This document shows positions 27,062 to 35,537 of a DNA stretch of 64,000 nucleotides, one piece after another. Below the pieces are notes generated by a model that did no database searches, was not told the origin of the DNA, and worked only from the letters and a program-made list of their open reading frames with translations. This DNA is from Streptomyces sp. NBRC 110028 (GTDB lineage: Bacteria > Actinomycetota > Actinomycetes > Streptomycetales > Streptomycetaceae). The stretch is taken from assembly GCF_001417735.1 (NCBI RefSeq), contig NZ_BBUZ01000031.1:204701-268700 (forward strand), given 5' to 3'. The position numbers were made by a program, and so were the translations under genes. The number at the start of each line of letters is the position of its first letter. Position 1 is the stretch's first letter.

Positions 27062-28452
27062 GGGGTGGTGTTGCCTTCCACGAGGTCGAGCAGCCGGCGC
27101 AGATCGCCGGGCTGGGTGTGCGGGTTGAGGAGGGTGGCCTTGAGCCACAGCCCCTCGGGGGTGGCCGCGCGGCCGAGGACGGCGGTGCCGTGGTGCAGGA
27201 GGTGGCGGCGCAGGGCGGCGACGGCGGCCGGCGGGGCTCCCGTGGGGCGGAAGAGGACGGTGGAGAGGGTGGGGCGGGCGTACAGCTCCAGGGTGGGGCG
27301 GGCCTGGATGAGGTCGGCGAGGGCTCCGGCGTGTGCGCAGACCCGGTCGACGAGGTCGCCGAGGCCGTGGCGGCCGAGGGCGCGCAGGGTGACGGCGATT
27401 TTGAGGATGTCGGGGCGGCGGGTGGTGCGGAGGGAGCGGCCGAGCAGGTCGGGGAGTCCGGCGTCGGTGTCGTCGTCGGCGTTGAGGTAGTCGGCGCGGT
27501 GGTTCAGGGGGGTCAGGGCGGTGGTGTCGGGTACGGAGAGCAGTCCGGCGGCGGCCGGTTGCCAGCCGAGTTTGTGCAGGTCGAGGGCGACGGTGTGGGC
27601 GCGGTCGAGTCCGTCGAGCCGTTTGGTGAGGGTGTCGCTGAACAGGAGCGGTCCGCCGTAGGCGGCGTCGATGTGGAGGGTCGCTGAGTGGTCGTCGCAG
27701 AGGTCGGCGAGGTGCGGGAGGGGGTCGATGGCGCCGGTGTCGGTGGTGCCCGCGGTGGCGATGAGGAGGGTGGGGTGGTCGTGATGTCCGCTGAGCGCGG
27801 TGTGGACCCGGGCCGGGTCGAGGACGCCGGTGGGGGTGGGGAGGGTGTGGGGCGGCCGCAGGCCGAGCAGCCAGGCGGCGCGGTGGACGCTGTGGTGGGC
27901 GTTGGCGCCGCAGATGACGTGGAGGGGTGCGCCGTGGGCGGCTTCGCGGGCGAGCAGCAGGGCGAGCTGGTTGGATTCGGTGCCGCCGGTGGTGACGAGG
28001 GCGTCGGGGGCGGGGCCGTGCGGGTGGACCAGCTCGGCGAGGGCGCGGCAGGTCAGCGCCTCCAGTTCGGCGGCTGCGGGGGCTTGGTCCCAGGAGTCGA
28101 GGGAGGGGTTGAGCGCGGAGACGGCGAGGTCGGCGGCGGCCGCGACGGCGAGCGGCGGGCAGTGCAGATGGGCGGCGCAGTGCGGGTCGGCCGGGTCGGC
28201 GGCTCCCTCGGTGAGGGCGGTCACGAGGGTGCGCAGCGCGTGGTGCGGTCCTTCGCCGTGGTCGGGGATGGCGGGCCGGGCCGCGTGGTGCAGGCGGTGG
28301 GCGACGGCGCCGGGTCCTCCGGCGGGGAGGGGTCCGCGGCGGTGGGCGGCGCCGTGGGCGAGGGCGTCGAGGACGGTGTCGAGCATCGGGCGAAGCGCGC
28401 CTGGTCCCTCGCTCCCCCCGGCGAGGAGGCGGGCGGTGCCGGAAGCGGGCAT
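27058..28452 (-). CDS. PLP-dependent (group II) decarboxylase, lysine/diamine type, DesA-like
   Basis: 464 residues from the ATG at 28452 (AGGGG upstream); a longer frame adds 24 residues without a ribosome site. The fold is the aspartate aminotransferase-like group II decarboxylase: CPPLAVAAAADLAVSALNPS, VTTGGTESNQLALLLAR, NAHHSVHRAAWLLG, TAGTTDTGAIDPL, HIDAAYGG, and the PLP lysine in ALDLHKLGWQP. The family includes lysine (DesA), DABA and aromatic decarboxylases. With the coupled N-hydroxylase it most resembles the first two steps of desferrioxamine-type siderophore synthesis, but the acyltransferase and NIS synthetase genes are absent here. No DmdR iron box is seen upstream. Confidence 0.82.
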   Translation of the reverse strand: MPASGTARLLAGGSEGPGALRPMLDTVLDALAHGAAHRRGPLPAGGPGAVAHRLHHAARPAIPDHGEGPHHALRTLVTALTEGAADPADPHCAAHLHCPPLAVAAAADLAVSALNPSLDSWDQAPAAAELEALTCRALAELVHPHGPAPDALVTTGGTESNQLALLLAREAAHGAPLHVICGANAHHSVHRAAWLLGLRPPHTLPTPTGVLDPARVHTALSGHHDHPTLLIATAGTTDTGAIDPLPHLADLCDDHSATLHIDAAYGGPLLFSDTLTKRLDGLDRAHTVALDLHKLGWQPAAAGLLSVPDTTALTPLNHRADYLNADDDTDAGLPDLLGRSLRTTRRPDILKIAVTLRALGRHGLGDLVDRVCAHAGALADLIQARPTLELYARPTLSTVLFRPTGAPPAAVAALRRHLLHHGTAVLGRAATPEGLWLKATLLNPHTQPGDLRRLLDLVEGNTTP

Positions 28453-28570
28453 GGGGGTGCCCCTAGGAGGTGTCTGGTTTTGGGCAGCTGGGTGCGGCTC
28501 GGACGGATGTCGGAGCTGCCTCAAGCTACTTCGCCCGCATGCGGTTTGGCCGGGGTCGGCCGGAAATGCA

Positions 28571-28587
28571 CCCGTACGTGGTACGGG
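28571..28587. terminator. Hairpin between narI and the decarboxylase gene
   Basis: CCCGTAC (28571-28577) and GTACGGG (28581-28587) with a 3-base loop, in the 177-bp gap after narI. Possibly a weak terminator of the nar operon. Nothing else is recognised in the gap. Confidence 0.4.
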
Positions 28588-28629
28588 CCGGTGGTGCGGG
28601 TTGATCGGTGACGGGGTCGGGTGGCGGTC

Positions 28630-29382
28630 TCAGCGGGAGGTCCGGCGTTGCCGCCGGGGTGGGGTGTCCGGGTTGGTGAGGGCGGGGTGGTGGTAGGGGC
28701 GGGCGGGGGTGCGGGAGCGGTAGACGACGTAGGGCCGGGCGAGGTAGCCGAGGGGGGCGGTGAAGGCGTGGACGAGGCGGCTGAACGGCCAGAGGGCGAA
28801 CAGGGCCATGGCGAGCAGGGCGTGGATCCGGTAGACGAGGGGCGCGCCGGTCATGGCGGGCACGTCGGGGTCGAGGGTGAACAGGCTGCGGAACCACAGG
28901 GAGACGCCTTGCCGGTAGTCGTAGGCGTGGGGGCCTGCGCCGGTGGCGGTGGCGGTGAGTCCGGCGAGCAGGACGGTGGCGAGGAGCGGGTACACGGCGC
29001 GGTCGCTGCGGCTGGTGGCGGCGCGTACGGCGGGGACGCGCAGCCGCCGGTACAGCAGGATGCCGAGGCCGGTGGCGGTGGCGAGGCCCGCGGTGCCGCC
29101 GACGAGGAGGGCGTTGGCGTGGTAGAGGGTTTCGCTGATGTGGAGTCGTTCGGTGAGGGTTTCGGGGATGATCAGGCCGACGACGTGTCCGGCGATCACG
29201 AAGAGCAGCCCGTAGTGGAAGAGGGGGCCGCCGACGGCCAGCAGGCGGTGTTCGTGGAGCTGGCTGGAGCGGGTGGTGAAGCCGAAGCGGTCGTAGTGGT
29301 AGCGCCAGGCGGTGCCCACGGTGAAGAGGGCGAGGACGAGGTAGGGCAGGACGCCCCACAGGGCGATGTGCAGGTGGTTCAT
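28630..29382 (-). CDS. narI: Respiratory nitrate reductase, gamma subunit (cytochrome b)
   Basis: 250 residues, starting within the narJ stop (ATGA). Five membrane helices. Histidines for the two b-type hemes are seen in SSQLHEHRLLAVGGPLFHYGLL, IAGHVVGL and VYRIHALLAMALFALWPFSRLVHAF. It oxidises menaquinol and passes electrons to NarH. Final gene of narGHJI. Confidence 0.95.
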   Translation of the reverse strand: MNHLHIALWGVLPYLVLALFTVGTAWRYHYDRFGFTTRSSQLHEHRLLAVGGPLFHYGLLFVIAGHVVGLIIPETLTERLHISETLYHANALLVGGTAGLATATGLGILLYRRLRVPAVRAATSRSDRAVYPLLATVLLAGLTATATGAGPHAYDYRQGVSLWFRSLFTLDPDVPAMTGAPLVYRIHALLAMALFALWPFSRLVHAFTAPLGYLARPYVVYRSRTPARPYHHPALTNPDTPPRRQRRTSR

Positions 29383-30008
29383 CGGCCGCTTCCTTCCGCG
29401 ACGGGGCTCGTGCCGAAGGGCGTCAGTCCCACGGTTTCGGTGGGTGGTCCGCCGCGGGCGAGGGCGAGGGCCGCCGCGCGGTCGGCGGGTGAGGGGCCGG
29501 GGAGGGTGTCGCAGACGGCGCGCAGGATGTCGGCGTGGGGGCCGCCGTGGTCGGTGAGGGCGAGCCGCAGGAGTTCGAGGGCGGCGCGGTGGTCGCGGAG
29601 GAGCCGGTGGCCGGGGGCGGGGCAGCGGGCGGCGAACTCCAGCATCAGGGGCAGGTGGTCGGGGAGTTCGTCCTCGGGGGGTGCCCAGCCGTGGGCGCGG
29701 TAGCGGGCCTTGAGGCCGGCGAGGGTGCCGCCGCGGCGGCGGGTGTCGCCGTCGGTGTAGTAGGTGAGGTGGAGGGTGCGGCGGCGGCTGCGGTCGAAGG
29801 TGGTGACGTACGCGGCGGCCAGGTCGAGCGCCGGGACGCCGTCGACGGCGGCGCAGAACCGGAGCAGGGGTGCGGTGGCGGGGGTGGCGAGTTCGGTGAG
29901 GGAGTCCCGTACGAGGGTGTGGCGGGCGGGCCAGTCGGGGCCGGGGTAGCCGAGGAGGAGGGCGGCAGCCTGATGAATGGCGGGGATGGTGGGGGTGGCG
30001 GGGTTCAC
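29379..30008 (-). CDS. narJ: Nitrate reductase molybdenum cofactor assembly chaperone
   Basis: 209 residues from a GTG overlapping the narH stop by 4 bp; the longer frame upstream is a shadow of narH. It has the TorD/NarJ all-helical pattern: AAALLLGYPGPDWPARH, LAAAYVTTFDRSRRRTLHLTYYTDGDTRRRG and LPDHLPLMLEFAA. NarJ holds apo-NarGH for cofactor insertion and membrane docking and is not part of the final enzyme. Confidence 0.93.
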   Translation of the reverse strand: MNPATPTIPAIHQAAALLLGYPGPDWPARHTLVRDSLTELATPATAPLLRFCAAVDGVPALDLAAAYVTTFDRSRRRTLHLTYYTDGDTRRRGGTLAGLKARYRAHGWAPPEDELPDHLPLMLEFAARCPAPGHRLLRDHRAALELLRLALTDHGGPHADILRAVCDTLPGPSPADRAAALALARGGPPTETVGLTPFGTSPVAEGSGR

Positions 30009-31639
30009 CGGGTGTCCTCGTTCCGTTTGGGGAAGAGTCCGGCGGGGCGTCCGCGGCCGTTCCAGCCCAGGAGGTTGAGCCGGCCGGCGAGTCCGGTTCC
30101 GGCCGTGGCGGGTTCGGGGGCCGGGGGCGCGTGGAAGGCGTCGGCGGCGTCGTGGGGCATCATGCCGGGCAGCCCGTCGCCGTCGAGGCTGCAGGTGTCG
30201 GTGGGGGCGTCGCCGCCGGGTCCCGCGGTGTAGCTGGTGGGGATGACGTAGCGCTCCTCGTATTTGGCGAGGGCCAGCAGCCGGTACATGGCCTCGATGC
30301 CGTTTTGGTCCATGCCGACGGCGGCGGCGATGGCGGGGTCGCGGTCCTCGCCGAGGTTGACGCGCCGCATGTGGCTGCGCATGGCGGCGAGCCGGCACAG
30401 GGCGGCCTCGACGGGTGCGGGGTCGCCCGCGGTGAAGAGTCCGGCGAGGTATTCCAGCGGGATGCGGAGGCTGTCGATGGCGCCGAAGAGGTTGACGGGG
30501 TCCTCGCCGTCGTGGCCGGTGGCGGTGAGCGCGTCGACGACCGGGGACAGCGGGGGGACGTACCAGACCATGGGCATGGTGCGGTATTCGGGGTGCAGGG
30601 GCAGGGCGACGCGGTAGCGGCTGATGAGGGCGTGCACCGGGGAGCGGCGGGCGGCCTCGATCCAGTCGTCGGGGATGCCGGAGTCGGCGGCGGCGCGGGC
30701 GACAGCGGGGTCGTGGGGGTCGAGGAAGCAGCGGAGCTGGGCCTCGTAGAGGTCCTTCTCGTCGGGGGTGGCGGCGGCCTCGCCGACCTTGTCGGGGTCG
30801 TAGAGGATGACGCCGAGGTAGCGCAGCCGTCCCACGCAGGTCTCGGAGCACACGGTGGGTTCTCCGGCCTCGATGCGCGGGTAGCACAGGGTGCACTTCT
30901 CGGCCTTGCCGGTGCGGTGGTTGAAGTAGACCTTCTTGTACGGGCAGCCGCTGACGCACATGCGCCAGCCGCGGCAGCGGTCCTGGTCGACCAGGACGAT
31001 GCCGTCCTCGATCCGCTTGTACAGGGCGCCGGAGGGGCAGACGGCGACGCAGGAGGGGTTGAGGCAGTGTTCGCAGATGCGCGGCAGGTAGAACAGATAG
31101 GCTTGTTCGTACTCCAGCCGGACCTTGTCGCTCATCTTCGCCAGGACCGGGTCGCCGGCGAGGTGTTCGGGGCCGCCGCCGAGGTCGTCGTCCCAGTTGG
31201 GGCCCCAGGTGATGTCGGTGGGGCGGCCGTCGATGAGGGAGCGGGGCGGGGCGGTGGGCACGTCGTCGCCGAGCGGGGCGGTGGTGAGGGTGTCGTAGTC
31301 GTAGGTCCAGGGCTGGTAGTAGTCGTCGAGGCGGGGCAGTTCGGGGTTGGCGAACAGCCGGGCGAGGCGGCGGGCGCGGCCGCCGGTGCGGGGCACGAGG
31401 TTGCCGTTCTTGAGCTTCCAGCCGCCCTTCCAGGTGTCCTGGTCCTCGTAGCCGCGGGGGTAGCCCTGGCCGGGGCGGGTCTCGACGTTGTTGAACCAGA
31501 CGTATTCGGTGCCGGAGCGGTTGGTCCAGGTCTGTTTGCAGGTGACCGAGCAGGTGTGGCAGCCGATGCACTTGTCGAGGTTCATGACCATGGCGACCTG
31601 GGCCATCACCCGGGGGCTGCGCGGCGGTCGGCGCGGCAT
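30005..31639 (-). CDS. narH: Respiratory nitrate reductase, beta subunit (iron-sulfur)
   Basis: 544 residues; a second start 11 codons in (MAQVAMVMNLDKC) is equally plausible. Cysteine clusters for the [4Fe-4S] and [3Fe-4S] centres are seen in CIGCHTCSVTCKQ, CEHCLNPSCVAVCPSGA, CRGWRMCVSGCPYKK and CTLCYPRIEAGEPTVCSETC; the CRGW variant marks the 3Fe-4S site. It carries electrons from NarI to NarG. It starts 1 bp after the narG stop. Confidence 0.96.
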   Translation of the reverse strand: MPRRPPRSPRVMAQVAMVMNLDKCIGCHTCSVTCKQTWTNRSGTEYVWFNNVETRPGQGYPRGYEDQDTWKGGWKLKNGNLVPRTGGRARRLARLFANPELPRLDDYYQPWTYDYDTLTTAPLGDDVPTAPPRSLIDGRPTDITWGPNWDDDLGGGPEHLAGDPVLAKMSDKVRLEYEQAYLFYLPRICEHCLNPSCVAVCPSGALYKRIEDGIVLVDQDRCRGWRMCVSGCPYKKVYFNHRTGKAEKCTLCYPRIEAGEPTVCSETCVGRLRYLGVILYDPDKVGEAAATPDEKDLYEAQLRCFLDPHDPAVARAAADSGIPDDWIEAARRSPVHALISRYRVALPLHPEYRTMPMVWYVPPLSPVVDALTATGHDGEDPVNLFGAIDSLRIPLEYLAGLFTAGDPAPVEAALCRLAAMRSHMRRVNLGEDRDPAIAAAVGMDQNGIEAMYRLLALAKYEERYVIPTSYTAGPGGDAPTDTCSLDGDGLPGMMPHDAADAFHAPPAPEPATAGTGLAGRLNLLGWNGRGRPAGLFPKRNEDTR

Positions 31640-31640
31640 G

Positions 31641-34600
31641 TCAGTACTCCACGTTCTGGGAACGGCGCCGGATGACGGTGACCGCGTCCCGCTGGTTGCC
31701 GGTGGGGCCGTAGTAGTTGGGGGCGAAGCAGAGCTGGGCGTAGCCGCCGATGAGGTGGGTGGGTTTGATGAGGAGTTTGGTGAGGGCGTTGTGGACGCCG
31801 CCGCGGCGGCCGGTGGCCTCGGATTTGGGCACGTTCACCAGCCGTTCCTGTACGTGGTACATGAAGACGGTGCCGGTGGGCATGCGGTGGGAGACCACGG
31901 CCCGGGCGACGACGACGCCGCCTGCGTTGACGGCCTCGATCCAGTCGTTGTCGGATACGCCGATGGCCCGGGCGTCTTGGACGCTGAGCCAGATGACCGG
32001 GCCGCCGCGGGCCAGGGTCTGCATGATGAGGTTTTCCTGGTACTCGGAGTGGATGGACCACTTGGAGTGCGGGGTGATGTAGCGGACGGTGACGGCGCGT
32101 CCGGTGCCGTCGCCCGCGGCGGATTCTGCGGGCGGGGCCTCGCCGAGGGCGGCGAGGTCCAGGGGCGGCCGGTAGACGGGGAGTTGTTCACCGAGTTCGG
32201 CGATCCAGGCGTGGTCGAGGTAGAAGTGCTGGCGGCCGGTGAGGGTGTGCCAGGGCTTGCGGTGTTCGGTGTTGATGGTGAACGGGGCGTAGCGGCGGTC
32301 GGGGGCCTCCTTGCCGGACCATTCGAAGCTGGCGCCGACCTGGACGGGCCGGGCCTGGGTGTCGGAGAACACCACGCGGCGTTCGGCGACGGAGGCGCCC
32401 AGTTCGGTGAGGCCGGAGCCGGGGCCGCAGCGCTCGGCGAGCCGGGCGAAGCCTTCGGCGGCGAGGCGTCCGTTGGTGGTGCCGGAGAGGGCGAGGATGG
32501 CTTCGCACATCTTGGCGTCGGTGTCGAGCAGGGGTCTGCCCTCGGCGGCGCCCCGGGTGGCGGTGCCGCATCGGTCGGCGAGCCAGGCGGCTTCCGGCCC
32601 TGGATGCACGGTGACGCCCTTGACCTGCATGCCGTCCCGTTGGGCCAAGGGGCCGAGGGCGGCGAGGCGGTCGGCGACGGCGGTGTAGTCGCGTTCCACG
32701 AGGGTGACGTTCGGCAGGTTGACGCCGGGTGCGGCCGGGGTGTGGCCGTCGCGCCAGTCCGGTACGGCCCCGCCGGGCTGGGCGGTCTCGCCGGGGGTGT
32801 CGTGCATGAGGGCGGTGGCGACCAGGTCGTGGGCCGTCTCCAGCCGTCCGGCGGCGAGTTCGCTGAGCTTGCGGGCGAGGTCGTGGAAGATGTCGAAGTC
32901 GGTGCGGGCCTGCCAGGGCGGGTTGATGGCCGGGGTGAAGGCATGCACGTAGGGATGCATGTCGGTGCTGGACAGGTCGTGTTTCTCGTACCAGGTGGCG
33001 GCCGGGAGGACGAGGTCGGCGAAGAGGGTGGTGGAGGTCATGCGGAAGTCCAGCGCGAGCAGCAGGTCGAGCTTGCCGCGGGGCGCCTCGTCCTGCCAGG
33101 TGACATCGGCGGGGCGGTGGCCGGGCGGGGCCTCCTCGGCGGTGGCGTTGTCCTGGGCGCCGAGGAGGTGGCGCAGGAAGTATTCGTTGCCCTTGGCGGA
33201 GGAGCCGATGAGGTTGGCGCGCCACACGGTGAGGACGCGGGGCCAGTTCTCGGGCGCGTCGGGGTTCTCGCAGGCGAAGTCCAGTTCGCCCGCGGCGAGT
33301 CGTTCGGCGACCCACTCCCCCGCCGAGCGTCCGCTCTCCTTCACCCGGCGGCCCAGGTCCAGGGGGTTGGCGGCGAAGGTGGGGTACGAGGGCATCCAGC
33401 CCAGCCGCATGGACTGGGCGACCAGGTCGGCGGTGTGGCGGCCGGTGAACAGCCCCTGGCCGGTGGGCGAGGCGAGCGCGTCGGCGCCGTAGCGTTCGTA
33501 GCGCCACTGGCCGGTGTGCAGGTACCAGTACGGGGTGCCCGCCATCTGCCGGGAGGGGCGGTGCCAGTCGGCGGCGGTGGCCAGCTGCTGCCAGCCGGTG
33601 TACGGGCGCACCTTCTCCTGGCCCACGTAGTGGGCCCAGCCGCCGCCGTTGACGCCCTGGCAGCCGGTGAGCAGCAGCAGGGTGAGGAAGGAGCGGTAGA
33701 TGGTGTCGGAGTGGAACCAGTGGTTGGTGCCGGCGCCCATCACGATCATGCAGCGGCCGCGGGTCTTCTCGGCGGTGCCCGCGAACTCCCGGGCCGCGCG
33801 GATCACGGCGGCGGCCGGTACGGAGGTGAGGGCCTCCTGCCAGGCGGGGGTGCAGGGCACGGTGGCGTCGTCGTAGCCGGTGGGCCACTGGCCGGTCAGG
33901 CCGGGGCGGCCCACCGCGTACTGGGCCAGGAGCAGGTCGTAGACGGTGGTGACGAGCCGTCCGCCGATGCGGCGCGCGGGCACGGTGTGGCGGACGGTGG
34001 CGCCGGGTTCGTCGAAGCGGGGCAGTTCGACCTCGATGGTCTCGGCGCCGGGAGTCCGGTGGAGGGTGAGCCGGGGGGTGATGCCCTCCAGGTCGAGGTT
34101 CCAGCGGCCCTCGCCACCCTTGCTCCAGCGGTCGCCCAGGGTGCCGTTCGGGACGACGGGCCGGTCGGTGTCCGCGTCGCACAGCACCGGCATCCAGCGC
34201 CGGGCCTCGTCCTCGGCGTGGGCGCCCAGGCCCGGTTCGACGTCCGCCAGGGCGGCGGCGGTGAGGAAGCCGCCGGGGGTGCGGCGCCCGTTCCGCTCGG
34301 TCAGTTCCACCAGGAACGGCAGGTCGGTGAAGCGCCGCACGTAGTCGGTGAAGTAGGGGACCTCGCGGTCGACGAAGCACTCCTTGAGGATGACGTGCCC
34401 CATCGCCATGGCGACCGCGCCGTCGGTGCCGGGGTGGGGGTGGAGCCATTCGTCGGCGAACTTGGTGGCGTCCGCGTAGTCCGGGGAGACCACCACCACC
34501 TTCTGTCCCCGGTAGCGGGCCTCGGCCATCCAGTGGGCGTCGGGGGTGCGGGTGACCGGCACGTTCGATCCCCACAGCATCAGATACGCCGCGTCCCACC

Positions 34601-35378
34601 AGTCCCCCGACTCCGGTACGTCGGTCTGGTCGCCGAAGACCTGCGGGGAGGCGATCGGCAGGTCCGCGTACCAGTCGTAGAAGGAGATCATGGGCGCGCC
34701 GATCAGCGACATGAAGCGGGCGCCGACGGCGTGGGAGGCCATGGACATGGCAGGGATGGGGGAGAAACCGGCGATCCGGTCCGGGCCGTGGGCGCCGAGG
34801 GTGTGGACGTGGGCGGCGGCCGCGATCTCCAGGGCCTCGTCCCAGCCGATCCGCACCAGCCCGCCCTTGCCCCGGGCGGACTGGTAGCGGCGCCGCTTGT
34901 CCGGGTCGCCGGTGATCTCGGCCCAGGCGGCGACGGGGTCGCCGAGCCGGTCCCGGGCCTCCCGGTACAGCTCGGCCAGCACCCCGCGGATCAGGGGGTG
35001 GCGCACCCGGGTGGGCGAGTAGGTGTACCAGGAGAAGGAGGCGCCGCGCGGGCAGCCGCGCGGTTCGTATTCGGGCCGGTCCGGTCCGACCGAGGGGTAG
35101 TCGGTCTGCTGGGTCTCCCAGGTGATGAGCCCGTCCTTGACGTAGACCTTCCAGGAGCAGGACCCGGTGCAGTTGACGCCGTGGGTGGAGCGCACCACCT
35201 TGTCGTGCGCCCAGCGTTCGCGGTACGGGGAGTCCTCGACGGTCTGGTCGGTCCGGTAGACGGCCCGCAGGTCGGGGGTGGTCGGGACGCGGCGGAGGGA
35301 GGCTCCTGCGGCGAGCAGTCGTTCCGTCACCGCGGAGGCGAGGGTCCCGTTCTGGCTGTCTGCGGTGCGGCGCGCCAC
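31641..35378 (-). CDS. narG: Respiratory nitrate reductase, alpha subunit (Mo-bisMGD)
   Basis: 1245 residues from a GTG with GAAGGAG 7 bases upstream. The N-terminal FeS ligand set is HGVNCTGSCSWKVYVKDG with the histidine ligand typical of NarG. The molybdenum aspartate lies in FYDWYADLPIASPQVFGDQT. Further signatures: PRGCPRGASFSWYTYSP, TGCQGVNGGGWAHYVGQEK and the C-terminal MYHVQERLVNVPKS. There is no twin-arginine signal: the active site faces the cytoplasm. It reduces nitrate to nitrite in oxygen-limited respiration. No narK or regulator gene is adjacent. Confidence 0.97.
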   Translation of the reverse strand: MARRTADSQNGTLASAVTERLLAAGASLRRVPTTPDLRAVYRTDQTVEDSPYRERWAHDKVVRSTHGVNCTGSCSWKVYVKDGLITWETQQTDYPSVGPDRPEYEPRGCPRGASFSWYTYSPTRVRHPLIRGVLAELYREARDRLGDPVAAWAEITGDPDKRRRYQSARGKGGLVRIGWDEALEIAAAAHVHTLGAHGPDRIAGFSPIPAMSMASHAVGARFMSLIGAPMISFYDWYADLPIASPQVFGDQTDVPESGDWWDAAYLMLWGSNVPVTRTPDAHWMAEARYRGQKVVVVSPDYADATKFADEWLHPHPGTDGAVAMAMGHVILKECFVDREVPYFTDYVRRFTDLPFLVELTERNGRRTPGGFLTAAALADVEPGLGAHAEDEARRWMPVLCDADTDRPVVPNGTLGDRWSKGGEGRWNLDLEGITPRLTLHRTPGAETIEVELPRFDEPGATVRHTVPARRIGGRLVTTVYDLLLAQYAVGRPGLTGQWPTGYDDATVPCTPAWQEALTSVPAAAVIRAAREFAGTAEKTRGRCMIVMGAGTNHWFHSDTIYRSFLTLLLLTGCQGVNGGGWAHYVGQEKVRPYTGWQQLATAADWHRPSRQMAGTPYWYLHTGQWRYERYGADALASPTGQGLFTGRHTADLVAQSMRLGWMPSYPTFAANPLDLGRRVKESGRSAGEWVAERLAAGELDFACENPDAPENWPRVLTVWRANLIGSSAKGNEYFLRHLLGAQDNATAEEAPPGHRPADVTWQDEAPRGKLDLLLALDFRMTSTTLFADLVLPAATWYEKHDLSSTDMHPYVHAFTPAINPPWQARTDFDIFHDLARKLSELAAGRLETAHDLVATALMHDTPGETAQPGGAVPDWRDGHTPAAPGVNLPNVTLVERDYTAVADRLAALGPLAQRDGMQVKGVTVHPGPEAAWLADRCGTATRGAAEGRPLLDTDAKMCEAILALSGTTNGRLAAEGFARLAERCGPGSGLTELGASVAERRVVFSDTQARPVQVGASFEWSGKEAPDRRYAPFTINTEHRKPWHTLTGRQHFYLDHAWIAELGEQLPVYRPPLDLAALGEAPPAESAAGDGTGRAVTVRYITPHSKWSIHSEYQENLIMQTLARGGPVIWLSVQDARAIGVSDNDWIEAVNAGGVVVARAVVSHRMPTGTVFMYHVQERLVNVPKSEATGRRGGVHNALTKLLIKPTHLIGGYAQLCFAPNYYGPTGNQRDAVTVIRRRSQNVEY

Positions 35379-35461
35379 GGTCCACTCCTTCGGCGGTGGC
35401 TCCGCGCCGGGTGTTCCGGCCGGGGCCCTGGATGGATGTCGCGCGACAGCATCACTCGGGA

Positions 35462-35491
35462 TTCGGCCACAAAGCCGCCAGCCTTTCGGCC
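35462..35491. promoter_or_regulatory. TTCGGCCA direct repeats upstream of narG
   Basis: TTCGGCCA occurs at 35462-35469 and 35484-35491 (TGGCCGAA on the narG strand), a 22-bp period equal to two helical turns, about 85-110 bp upstream of the narG start. This spacing suits a dimeric activator of an oxygen-regulated promoter. No regulator can be assigned. Confidence 0.35.
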
Positions 35492-35537
35492 ATTTAGCAT
35501 CACCTAGGGTGGTTTTTCCTTGTAGTTTGCCTTTCCT

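Noticed and set aside
25559..28452. Complete desferrioxamine cluster
   Set aside because: Only the decarboxylase and hydroxylase types are present; no acyltransferase, NIS synthetase or iron box was found.
31488..35507. A 1339-codon plus-strand frame opposite narG, and similar long frames opposite gltB (44742-49217), pepN (37031-39535) and the YdeP gene (7836-10046)
   Set aside because: All mirror real genes in GC-rich DNA and show no domain pattern or ribosome site.
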